Of a stretch of DNA of 64,000 bases, positions 34,562 through 42,383 are shown in pieces. The DNA is from an uncultured Bacteroidaceae bacterium (GTDB taxonomy: Bacteria > Bacteroidota > Bacteroidia > Bacteroidales > Bacteroidaceae). Each line of letters begins with the position of its first letter. The stretch's first letter is position 1. The translations under genes and the position numbers were made by a program. The stretch is taken from contig CAJOJA010000001.1 of NCBI GenBank assembly GCA_905234735.1, positions 107,983 to 171,982 on the forward strand. The letters run 5' to 3'. Below the pieces are notes generated by a model. It was not told the DNA's origin and did not search any database. It saw only the letters and a program-made list of their open reading frames with translations.

Positions 34562-34658
34562 AGGGAGGGAACGTGGAGTTATGCCCTGTGACACGGGTGT
34601 CACAAGCCGCAGCTTCACGTCCCTTCACGTTGTGACACGCGTGTCACAAGGCTCTGCC
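34562..34658. repeat. GC-rich palindromic-word tract 3
   Basis: TGTGACACGCGTGTCACA (34631-34648) is a perfect 18-base palindrome and TGTGACACGGGTGTCACA (34587-34604) is nearly so. TTCACGT words lie between. It touches the stop codon of the M16 peptidase gene and might end its transcript. Confidence 0.6.
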
Positions 34659-34659
34659 A

Positions 34660-37560
34660 TTAGTATCCGAATATTTCCTCCAGGGAAACCCGTTTGATGG
34701 GGGCCACCTGTTCGAGGCTCTTGATGTCCAGCTCGCGCTCGTCGCCGAGGATGAAGTAGCGGCCTGTCTTCTTGGCCATCTGCTTCCGTTCGAAGTCAGC
34801 AATGTCCTTCAGGGTCAACCCCTGCAGGTCTTCGTATACCTTTTTGTCGATGTCGAAGTCGTAGCCCTTGCGCTTGGCCTGCAGGTAGGCATTGATGATG
34901 CCGAACTTCGTGGTGCGCTGGCTGGCCATCTGCTTGGTCAGTGCGTCCTTGGCTATCTGGAAGGCAGCCTCCGACTGCGGCAGTTGGTCGATGATTTCGC
35001 GGAACTGGCGGATGCAGTCCATCATCTTGTCATTCTGGGTGATGATGTGAGTGAAGAAGTTTTCGGGATAGCCCTTCTTCGCGGGGGTGAGGTAATAGGC
35101 ACCAGCGTTGTAAGCCAGGCCGCGTGCCTCGCGCAGTTCCTGGAAGACGATGCCGTTCATGCCGCCACCGAAGTATTCGTTGAAGAGGTTGATGGTGGCG
35201 CGCTCATCGAGGTTGGTCTGACGGCCCTCGTTATAGTACATGCGCATGTAGATGTTCTTAGCGTCATAGGGGGCTATGAGCACCTCGGGCTCGGTGGTCG
35301 TCTGCAGCCGGTAGGGCTCGCCCTGGGGCACGGGTTTCAGAGCGGCAGCCGTGGGGTGTGCCTCCGTCACGCACTTGTCCAGTTCCTTATCGCTGAGAGG
35401 ACCGTAGTAGAGCACCTCATGCTCGAAGGTGGAAATATTCTTCAGCAGGTCGAGCAGCTCCTGTGGGTCGGTCTCGCGTAGCTGCTGTTCGCTCATCTCG
35501 TCGCGCAGGGCATTGTGCGGGCCGTAGAAGGAGTAGTAGGTCAGAGCCTGGAAGCAGGTGCGCTGGTCGGCCTTGTTGTCCTGACGGTTCTTCAGCAGCA
35601 GTCCCACCATCTGCTCGTAGGCTGCCTGGTCGACCTTGGCATTGCGGAGCAGGTCCTCGAGCAGAGCCAGAGCCTGGGGCATATTCTCGCCGAGTCCGCT
35701 GAGTCCGATCTGGATGTAGTCGCTGCTGACGCTGACGGCATAGTTGCAGGCCAGTTTGTAGAACTCCTGCTTCACCTCGGCGGCCGACTTCGTCTGGGTG
35801 CCCAGATAGTCGATGTAGGTGGCTGCCACGTCGTAGCGGCGGTCGTCTTCCTGTCCGAATTCATAGCGGAAGTACAGGTCGAAGAGGTCGTTCTCCTTGT
35901 TCTGCTTGTAGATGACGGGCAATCCGTTCTGCGTGGTGAAGAACGAGAGGTCGCGCTTGAAGTCGAGGAAGACGGGCTCAATGGGTTTCACCTCCGACTC
36001 CTGGATTTCGCGGACGAAGGCGCTCACCTGGTCGCGGTTGGTGGGTATGGGGGTGATGGCCGGTTTATCTATCTTCTTCTGTGTCGGATCGATGCCCTGA
36101 CGCTTGAAGACGGAGACGTAGCCGTCGGTGAAGAAGCGATTGGCAAATGCCACGAGCTCCTGTTTCGTTATCTTGCCGAGGCGATCCATCTGCCCCACCT
36201 CCTGCTGCCAGTCGATGCCGTTGATGAAGGCCTCCATCATCGTACGAACACGCGCACTATTGCGGTCCAGCCCACGCAGTTCATCGCGTTTCTTGTTGTT
36301 CAAGGCAGCCACGAGCAGGTCCTCGTCGAAGTCACCCGCTTTCAGTTTGCCGATTTCCTGGAGCAGCAACTCACGCACCTCCTCCAGCGTCTGGCCCTCC
36401 TTGGGCGTGGCACCGATGAGGAAGAAACCGTAGTCGAGCATGGGCTCTACTTCCGACCAGGCTTCCATCACCTTCATCTCCTGATTCAGGTCGAGGTCCA
36501 GCAGACCAGCCTTGCCGTTATAGAGCACGGCGTTGACGAGTTCCAGCGTATCGTTCTGCAGCGACTGTGCGCGCTCGCTGCGCCAGCCCAGCCACAGGTT
36601 CTCGGCCTCCAGCCCCAGCACGGTGGTATCCACGGGGGCCGTCAATCGTTCCATTTCTGGGAACTTGGGCTGACTGACATCCTCTGCAGGCTGCCAGTCG
36701 CCAAAGTACTTCTCCAGGATGGCCATCGTCTGATCGGGGTCGAAGTCGCCTGCCATACAGATGGCCACGTTGTTGGGCACGTACCATTTCTGGAAATACT
36801 GCTTGATGTTCGTGATGGAGGGATTCTTCAGATGCTTCTGGGTACCGATGACCGTTTGCGTACCGTATGGGTGCGTGGGGAAAAGCTTGGCCATCAGGGC
36901 ATCGAACTGCTTCTCCCAGTCACTTGTCAGTCCTATGTTGTACTCCTCGTACACGGCCTCCAACTCGGTGTGGAAACCACGGATGACCATGTTCTGGAAG
37001 CGGTCGCTCTGAATCTTGGCCCAGTTCTCTATCTCATTTGAGGGGATGTCCTCAGTGTAGCAGGTGACATCGTACGAGGTGAAGGCGTTCGTGCCCTGTG
37101 CACCGATGGCTGCCATCAGCTTGTCGTACTCGTTGGGGATGAAGTACTTGGCGGCCAGCTGGCTCACGGAGTCTATCTCGTGGTACATCTGCTTACGCAA
37201 GGTCTCGTCGGTAGTGACGCGATACTTCTCGTAGCGTTGTTCGATGTCGGCCAGCAGCGGCGCCTCGGCCTCGGGGTCGGTGACACCAAACTTGCTGGTG
37301 CCCTTAAACATCAGGTGTTCCAGATAGTGGGCCAGTCCTGTCGTCTCGGCTGGGTCATTCTTCGAACCCGTGCGCACGGCAATATACGTCTGTATGCGCG
37401 GTTCCTCCTTGTTCACGGAAAGGTACACGCGAAGCCCGTTCTTCAGCGTATAGATGCGCGTCTGCATCGGGTCGCCCTTCACCGTTTCGTACTTGTACTT
37501 CTTACATCCGCTGACGAGGCATACGGCCACGAGCAACATGAGATAGAAATTTCGCTTCAT
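34660..37560 (-). CDS. M16 family zinc peptidase, lipoprotein
   Basis: A 966-residue envelope lipoprotein (lipobox Cys19 in CLVSGCKK). The zinc-site motif HxxEH is AHYLEH, His78-Glu81-His82, and the downstream Glu is expected near 155 in the ELEAVYEEYN block. The N-terminal half is thus the active M16 domain. The C-terminal half (about 540-960) is a second, inactive M16-like domain, as usual for the pitrilysin-type pair. It is expected to cleave short peptides in the periplasm. It is monocistronic with its own promoter box. Confidence 0.92.
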   Translation of the reverse strand: MKRNFYLMLLVAVCLVSGCKKYKYETVKGDPMQTRIYTLKNGLRVYLSVNKEEPRIQTYIAVRTGSKNDPAETTGLAHYLEHLMFKGTSKFGVTDPEAEAPLLADIEQRYEKYRVTTDETLRKQMYHEIDSVSQLAAKYFIPNEYDKLMAAIGAQGTNAFTSYDVTCYTEDIPSNEIENWAKIQSDRFQNMVIRGFHTELEAVYEEYNIGLTSDWEKQFDALMAKLFPTHPYGTQTVIGTQKHLKNPSITNIKQYFQKWYVPNNVAICMAGDFDPDQTMAILEKYFGDWQPAEDVSQPKFPEMERLTAPVDTTVLGLEAENLWLGWRSERAQSLQNDTLELVNAVLYNGKAGLLDLDLNQEMKVMEAWSEVEPMLDYGFFLIGATPKEGQTLEEVRELLLQEIGKLKAGDFDEDLLVAALNNKKRDELRGLDRNSARVRTMMEAFINGIDWQQEVGQMDRLGKITKQELVAFANRFFTDGYVSVFKRQGIDPTQKKIDKPAITPIPTNRDQVSAFVREIQESEVKPIEPVFLDFKRDLSFFTTQNGLPVIYKQNKENDLFDLYFRYEFGQEDDRRYDVAATYIDYLGTQTKSAAEVKQEFYKLACNYAVSVSSDYIQIGLSGLGENMPQALALLEDLLRNAKVDQAAYEQMVGLLLKNRQDNKADQRTCFQALTYYSFYGPHNALRDEMSEQQLRETDPQELLDLLKNISTFEHEVLYYGPLSDKELDKCVTEAHPTAAALKPVPQGEPYRLQTTTEPEVLIAPYDAKNIYMRMYYNEGRQTNLDERATINLFNEYFGGGMNGIVFQELREARGLAYNAGAYYLTPAKKGYPENFFTHIITQNDKMMDCIRQFREIIDQLPQSEAAFQIAKDALTKQMASQRTTKFGIINAYLQAKRKGYDFDIDKKVYEDLQGLTLKDIADFERKQMAKKTGRYFILGDERELDIKSLEQVAPIKRVSLEEIFGY

Positions 37561-37594
37561 AGTATATAAAATATTAAATTACGTTTCTAAGCCA

Positions 37595-37602
37595 CAAAGT
37601 TA
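37595..37602 (-). promoter_or_regulatory. Bacteroidetes -7 box for the M16 peptidase gene
   Basis: The minus strand reads TAACTTTG, 35 bases upstream of the ATG at 37560. Confidence 0.6.
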
Positions 37603-37733
37603 ATGCTTTTTTGCCATTATCGCAAAAAAGCCGTTGATTATTTGGCCGTATGGCACTGATTCCGTACCTCTATCCCAATTCTGACGCACAAGGCGTTGTG
37701 GAAAACGTCAGATGACATTCGGAAGAATCATGA

Positions 37734-37887
37734 GTTGATCTTGGCCTGCCAAACGAAACCTTGTGGTCAACGTGTAATGTGGGAGCTAATTCGCCCGAAA
37801 AGTACGGCGACTACTTTGCCTGTGCCATCTGGTGAGCGGACGCGGCACAGAGTACAACGAGTTTCGCCTTTTGTGGGATAAGACGTA
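37734..37887 (+). pseudogene. Decayed FISUMP-like domain
   Basis: From 37734 the plus strand encodes VDLGLPNETLWSTCNVGANS, then PEKYGDYFACAIW before a TGA at 37833-37835. This matches the Bacteroidetes FISUMP-type pattern VDLGLPSGTLWATCNVGA...PE.YGDYFAWGE. After a frame change EYNEFRLLWDKTYL continues to about 37887. There is no start codon or signal. The fragment lies between the promoters of the M16 and glycyl-tRNA synthetase genes. Confidence 0.6.
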
Positions 37888-37960
37888 TCTCTAACCTACA
37901 GTTTTAGTTACTAACGCTCGGAAAATTGCAACTTTACTTGCTTTTTCGCTCGCTTAATCG

Positions 37961-37968
37961 TAACTTTG
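37961..37968 (+). promoter_or_regulatory. Bacteroidetes -7 box for glyQS
   Basis: TAACTTTG followed by CAC, 38 bases before the ATG at 38007. Confidence 0.65.
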
Positions 37969-38006
37969 CACGCGAAATAAATAAATGTATAATAATTAAT
38001 AGCATT

Positions 38007-39551
38007 ATGGCACAACAAGAAGACGTTTTTAAGAAAATAGTTTCGCATTGCAAGGAGTACGGATTCGTGTTCCCTTCGAGTGACATCTACGACGGTCTGG
38101 GCGCAGTCTATGACTACGGGCAGAACGGCGTGGAACTGAAGAACAACATCAAGCAGTATTGGTGGCAGTCGATGGTTCTGCTCCACGAGAATATCGTGGG
38201 CATCGACGCAGCCATCTTCATGCACCCCACAACATGGAAAGCCTCCGGTCACGTGGATGCCTTCAACGACCCCCTTATCGACAACCGCGACTCGAAGAAG
38301 CGCTATCGCGCCGATGTACTCATCGAGGACCAGCTGGCCAAGTACGACGAGAAGATACAGAAGGAGGTGGACAAGGCTGCCAAACGCTTCGGTGACAGCT
38401 TCGACGAGGCACAGTTCCGTGCTACGAATGCCCGTGTATTGGAGAACCAGCAGAAGCGCGATGCCCTGCACGAGCGCTTCTCGAAGGCCTTGAACGACAA
38501 CAACCTGGAAGAGCTGCGTCAGATTATTCTCGACGAGGAAATCGTATGCCCCATCTCAGGTACACGCAACTGGACCGAGGTGCGTCAGTTCAACCTGATG
38601 TTCAAGACCGAGGTTGGCTCAACGGCCGAGGGCGCCTCGACCATCTACCTGCGTCCTGAAACGGCACAGGGCATCTTCGTCAACTATCTGAACGTACAGA
38701 AGACGGGCCGCATGAAGCTGCCCTTCGGTATCGCTCAGATTGGTAAGGCCTTCCGCAACGAAATCGTGGCCCGCCAGTTCATCTTCCGCATGAGGGAGTT
38801 CGAACAGATGGAGATGCAGTTCTTCGTAAAGCCCGGCACTGAGTTGGAGTGGTTCTCGAAGTGGAAGCAGACCCGCATGGCCTGGCATCAGGCCTTAGGC
38901 TTCGGCGCCGAGAACTACCGTTTCCACGACCACGACAAACTGGCTCACTACGCCAATGCCGCTACGGACATCGAGTTCCACATGCCCTTCGGCTTCAAGG
39001 AGGTGGAGGGAATCCACTCTCGCACGAACTTCGACCTCTCGCAGCATGCCAAGTACTCGGGCAAGAAGATCGAGTACTTCGATCCCGAAACGAACGAGAG
39101 CTATACTCCGTTTGTCATCGAGACCTCCATTGGTGTCGATCGCATGTTCCTCTCCGTCATGTGTCACAGCTACACCGAGGAACAGTTGCCCAACGGCGAA
39201 AGCCGCGTAGTGCTGAAGTTGCCCGCAGCCCTGGCTCCTGTGAAGCTTGCCGTCTTCCCCCTCACCAAGAAGGATGGTCTGCCCGAGAAGGCACAGGAAA
39301 TCATCAAGGACCTGCGCTTCCACTTCAATTGCAAGTACGAGGAGAAGGACCAGATAGGTAAGCGCTATCGTCGCATGGATGCCATCGGTTGTCCTTATTG
39401 CGTCACCGTGGACCTGCAGACGCTGGAGGACAACACCGTGACCCTGCGCGACCGCGACACGATGGAGCAGCACCGCGTGAACATCGCCGACCTGCGCTCC
39501 ATCATCGAGGACAAGGTGAGCATCACTTCGCTCTTAAAGAAAATAGAATAA
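38007..39551 (+). CDS. glyQS: Glycyl-tRNA synthetase, single-chain dimeric type
   Basis: A 514-residue class II synthetase that charges tRNA-Gly. It is the one-chain eukaryote/archaea-like form, not the alpha-beta type. Marks are VFPSSDIYDGLGAVYDYG near 16, motif 2 around IGKAFRNEI near 245, YLRPETAQGIF near 215 and motif 3 SIGVDRMF near 380. The anticodon-binding domain (about 420-510) follows (PVKLAVFPLTKKDGLPEKA). I use ATG 38007 because the in-frame codons upstream to 37926 precede the promoter. The frame is intact. Confidence 0.95.
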   Translation: MAQQEDVFKKIVSHCKEYGFVFPSSDIYDGLGAVYDYGQNGVELKNNIKQYWWQSMVLLHENIVGIDAAIFMHPTTWKASGHVDAFNDPLIDNRDSKKRYRADVLIEDQLAKYDEKIQKEVDKAAKRFGDSFDEAQFRATNARVLENQQKRDALHERFSKALNDNNLEELRQIILDEEIVCPISGTRNWTEVRQFNLMFKTEVGSTAEGASTIYLRPETAQGIFVNYLNVQKTGRMKLPFGIAQIGKAFRNEIVARQFIFRMREFEQMEMQFFVKPGTELEWFSKWKQTRMAWHQALGFGAENYRFHDHDKLAHYANAATDIEFHMPFGFKEVEGIHSRTNFDLSQHAKYSGKKIEYFDPETNESYTPFVIETSIGVDRMFLSVMCHSYTEEQLPNGESRVVLKLPAALAPVKLAVFPLTKKDGLPEKAQEIIKDLRFHFNCKYEEKDQIGKRYRRMDAIGCPYCVTVDLQTLEDNTVTLRDRDTMEQHRVNIADLRSIIEDKVSITSLLKKIE

Positions 39552-39552
39552 G

Positions 39553-39590
39553 TCCCCCCTTTCCCTCCTTGAGGGGAGGGAGTATATACC
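39553..39590. repeat. CT/GA-rich repeat after glyQS
   Basis: CCCTCCTTGAGGGGAGGG forms a strong dyad immediately after the glyQS stop and could also act as its terminator hairpin. Confidence 0.5.
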
Positions 39591-39620
39591 CACCAGCCAA
39601 CACAATTCAGTGCAATAAAT

Positions 39621-40358
39621 ATGACTAGAAGCCTAACAAGAATCGCAAACGGACTGAAGCATATATTCCCCTCCCTCGGGAGGGGTTTAGGGGTGGGGCT
39701 GTTTCTGCTCTGCCTGTTTTCCTGTCTCAACGTGGAATACAACTACGACCCCTACGACGACTGGCAAAACAAGAACTCGCAGTGGTTCAGCACGGTGGCC
39801 GACTCGGCACGGACCGCTATCAACGAAGCCAAGAAGCAGTGGGGCGACGACTGGGAAAACCACTGTGAGTGGCGCATGTACAAGCGGTGGGACCAGTCGC
39901 AGGAGTACAACACCGGCCGCACGGACGACAGCATCTGCGTGCGCATCAACCATCGTGGCATAGGCTCCGAATCGCCCACTTGGAGCGACACCATCCGTTT
40001 CAGCTATCGCGGTTGGCTGATGCCCACGACGTACGAAGTGTACAACGCAGACAACGAACTGGTGGACAGCGTGATGCAGGAAGTCTTTGACCAGACCTAC
40101 TACGGCGTGTTCGACCAGGCGACGGCTGCCCCCGTCCTGTCGGGCGTATCGGCCTCCTTCGTTGTGGGATTCTCCACAGCGCTGCAATACATGGTGGAAG
40201 GCGACGACTGGGATGTCTACATCCCTGAGCGTCTGGCCTACGGCGAGAACAAGCGCGATGCGGTACCTGCCTACAGCACCCTGCTCTTCCGCATAAACCT
40301 GGCTGCCATATACCCCTGCAACTCAGGTGTGCCTGTGTGGAAGGCCCGCCGCCGCTGA
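39621..40358 (+). CDS. FKBP-type peptidyl-prolyl isomerase-like lipoprotein
   Basis: A 245-residue lipoprotein (lipobox Cys near 36 in CLFSCLN). The C-terminal part (about 125-235) is FKBP-like: IRFSYRGWLM, then VVGFSTALQYMVEGDDWDVY, IPERLAYGENKRDAVPAYST and LLFRINLAAI. The expected role is periplasmic protein folding; some family members keep the fold without activity, and I cannot tell here. Part of the N-terminal region (IFPSLGRGLGVG) is encoded by the CT/GA-rich repeat at 39667-39699, an unusual signal peptide. It converges on the TPR-regulator gene with 4 bases between. Confidence 0.8.
   Translation: MTRSLTRIANGLKHIFPSLGRGLGVGLFLLCLFSCLNVEYNYDPYDDWQNKNSQWFSTVADSARTAINEAKKQWGDDWENHCEWRMYKRWDQSQEYNTGRTDDSICVRINHRGIGSESPTWSDTIRFSYRGWLMPTTYEVYNADNELVDSVMQEVFDQTYYGVFDQATAAPVLSGVSASFVVGFSTALQYMVEGDDWDVYIPERLAYGENKRDAVPAYSTLLFRINLAAIYPCNSGVPVWKARRR
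39667..39699. repeat. CT/GA-rich repeat inside a signal peptide
   Basis: CCCCTCCCTCGGGAGGGG then TTTAGGGGTGGGGC lies in frame and encodes part of the lipoprotein export signal of the FKBP-type protein. Confidence 0.6.
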
Positions 40359-40362
40359 GTAT

Positions 40363-42102
40363 TCAAGAGACGTATAGCAGGTCACCGCAGATTTCCTCTG
40401 CACGCTTCACGCGGTTCCAGACCGTTTGTATCTTTGCGTCCATAACCTTAGTTATCTGTACGGGTTTCAGGCCTATCTTCATCAGACATATTGTATAGAG
40501 CAGCGGTTCGCGTAACTGTCGCTTCAGTCGTCCCTGAACTTTCTCCAGGAATCCTGGATACAGGGTTTCTATGGCTGCCATAAGTTCCTCCCAGGCATTC
40601 TCTTTAAGTTTTGACTTGCCGGAGGCGACCTTGCGGAAATAATCGATGACGTTTTCTGCATTCTCTGTCGCATTGTTCATGAGGGCGATGCGTGTCAGTT
40701 CCTTGTTAATCATGGTTCTCTGCTCCAGTTCCTTCATCGTATTCTCCATCTGCCGTTTCGATGCCGCTATGGTCTCTTCCGCATCATCCAATTGACAGCC
40801 CAGTTGTTCAATGTCCTGCTGTTTCTGCTCCAGCTCCCGTCGTCGACGGAGTATCTCCTCTTTGACGGACATGAGCATCTTTTCTTTCCCGACAATCTCC
40901 TCCATGAACCTCTTCTTCCGGAAGTTGTAGAATGCCACCAGCCCCAACACGATGCTCAGTAAGGCAAGGACTGTGACAATGGAAATGAGCATGATACGTT
41001 CGTCACGTTGGATGACAGCCTGTTCCTCTTCCTTGTCACGATAGTATAGATATGCGTCTCTGGCTCTCTGTGTCTGTTCAAACGCTCTCTGAGCGATGAT
41101 AGAGTCGTTGGTTTCATACAAGCGACACCCCCACTGCGCTGCCTCGCGGTAATCCCCTTGCTGCAGATAGCATCGCTGCAGGCCGGCAGATGCCTCATAC
41201 CTCCCGGACATGTTGCTTACCTTATTTATATAGGTCTTGTAGTGAAGGATTGCCGAGTCCGTATGGTTGGCATTCTCGTGGAAACGGGCCAGACACAGCT
41301 CGTAGTTGTGTGGTCGCAGGGCTTCCGGCAATTGCAGCAACTGTTGCAGCAGTGCCTCCCCTTTTTCCTGACAATTATATTTCGAATATATGGCCAGCAT
41401 GTAGGCATAGCTGCCTCCATATTTCTGGGGGAACTGTTCCTTTTGGTATATCCTATACGCTTGGTCGCAATACTGTAGGCACCGCAGGGTGTCGTTCAGG
41501 TGTTCATACGCAGTGGCAACGTCCGTAAGGTACCATCCCAGTTTCTTGCCCGATTGCCTGGCCAGTTCCACGGCCTGCAGACCTACATTCAGTTCTTCCT
41601 CATAATTGAGCTGTAGCATGTACAGGTTCCTCAGTTGCGAAAGAGCGTTTTGCCACACCAGGGTATCGGCATCTTGACTTTGTCCGGCCACCTCTACTGC
41701 TTTCAGGAAGTGATTGACCGCCCTGGGATAGTCTTTTAGGTCGCGATAGGCGCTGCCCAGATAATAGTAGGCCCGCTCTTTGTCAATGACGTTTTTCCGA
41801 TTGGCGAAATAAGTCATTGCCTGCATGGCAGAGTCGGGGCTGGAGGGTATGACATCGTATTTGTCGCGCAGACGGATGGTCAGCAGATTGTATTTCTGCC
41901 TGACGTACGCTGAAGACTCTTGAACGGAATCCTTCAGCGTCTTCGCACGCATTTGGGCCTCCGACAGTGAGGTCTCGCATTGCTGCCACGCCTGTTCGAT
42001 GCTGTCCAGCAACTGCTGCTCTTGCTTGTTCTCGTTGCAAGAAAGCAGCGGCAACATGCAGAATACTATAAAAATCAATCTCCCTTTTCCCATATATCTC
42101 AC
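40363..42102 (-). CDS. TPR/coiled-coil membrane-bound regulator
   Basis: A 579-residue protein with a lipoprotein-like start (LPLLSCNENK), TPR helices (about 70-350), one membrane helix (380-404, LISIVTVLALLSIVLGLVAFYNF), a long coiled coil (410-470) and a C-terminal helical domain (520-579). That end (LYTICLMKIGLKPVQITKVMDAKIQTVWNRVKRAEEI) reads like a DNA-binding helix-turn-helix. This plan matches Bacteroidales TPR-type transcriptional regulators that sense periplasmic cues and act on DNA from the membrane. It is divergent from the leucine-rich protein gene at 42384, with mirrored operator-like sites in between, so autoregulation plus control of that gene is likely (inference). Confidence 0.78.
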   Translation of the reverse strand: MRYMGKGRLIFIVFCMLPLLSCNENKQEQQLLDSIEQAWQQCETSLSEAQMRAKTLKDSVQESSAYVRQKYNLLTIRLRDKYDVIPSSPDSAMQAMTYFANRKNVIDKERAYYYLGSAYRDLKDYPRAVNHFLKAVEVAGQSQDADTLVWQNALSQLRNLYMLQLNYEEELNVGLQAVELARQSGKKLGWYLTDVATAYEHLNDTLRCLQYCDQAYRIYQKEQFPQKYGGSYAYMLAIYSKYNCQEKGEALLQQLLQLPEALRPHNYELCLARFHENANHTDSAILHYKTYINKVSNMSGRYEASAGLQRCYLQQGDYREAAQWGCRLYETNDSIIAQRAFEQTQRARDAYLYYRDKEEEQAVIQRDERIMLISIVTVLALLSIVLGLVAFYNFRKKRFMEEIVGKEKMLMSVKEEILRRRRELEQKQQDIEQLGCQLDDAEETIAASKRQMENTMKELEQRTMINKELTRIALMNNATENAENVIDYFRKVASGKSKLKENAWEELMAAIETLYPGFLEKVQGRLKRQLREPLLYTICLMKIGLKPVQITKVMDAKIQTVWNRVKRAEEICGDLLYVS

Positions 42103-42126
42103 CCCGATTCTTAATTATTCTCGATG

Positions 42127-42134
42127 CAAAGTTA
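42127..42134 (-). promoter_or_regulatory. -7 box for the TPR-regulator gene
   Basis: The minus strand reads TAACTTTG, 24 bases before the ATG at 42102. Confidence 0.65.
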
Positions 42135-42165
42135 GGTGTTTTCTCTAAATCAAACAAACAAATCT

Positions 42166-42301
42166 GCTCCCAACTACTCCCAAATATGTTCATAAACACA
42201 TAAAAACGTTTTATGCCGTGACGGCCTTAAAATAAACAATTTACAAGCAATCCCCCTTACATGTGGATAATTTATGTATAAAGTTGGGAGTAGTTGGGAG
42301 C
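42166..42301. promoter_or_regulatory. Mirrored operator-like arms between divergent genes
   Basis: GCTCCCAACTACTCCCAA (42166-42183) and its exact reverse complement TTGGGAGTAGTTGGGAGC (42284-42301) face the two promoters. Each arm holds a direct repeat CTCCCAA-CTA-CTCCCAA with a 10-base period, as expected for a dimer on one face of DNA. The gap from each arm to its -7 box is 31 bases on both sides. Confidence 0.75.
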
Positions 42302-42332
42302 GAAAATATTTGGAGGGAATACATAAACTATA

Positions 42333-42340
42333 TAATTTTG
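42333..42340 (+). promoter_or_regulatory. -7 box for the leucine-rich protein gene
   Basis: TAATTTTG matches TAnnTTTG, 43 bases before the ATG at 42384. Confidence 0.6.
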
Positions 42341-42383
42341 CAAGCGTAAATCGATACTAACGCAAAAACAAATACATTATATC

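Noticed and set aside
35515..37041. Plus-strand frame of 508 codons over the M16 gene
   Set aside because: Antisense to the conserved zinc peptidase; no export signal or motif.
38159..38395. Second-frame ORF inside glyQS
   Set aside because: Overlaps a highly conserved synthetase gene on the same strand; no independent signal.
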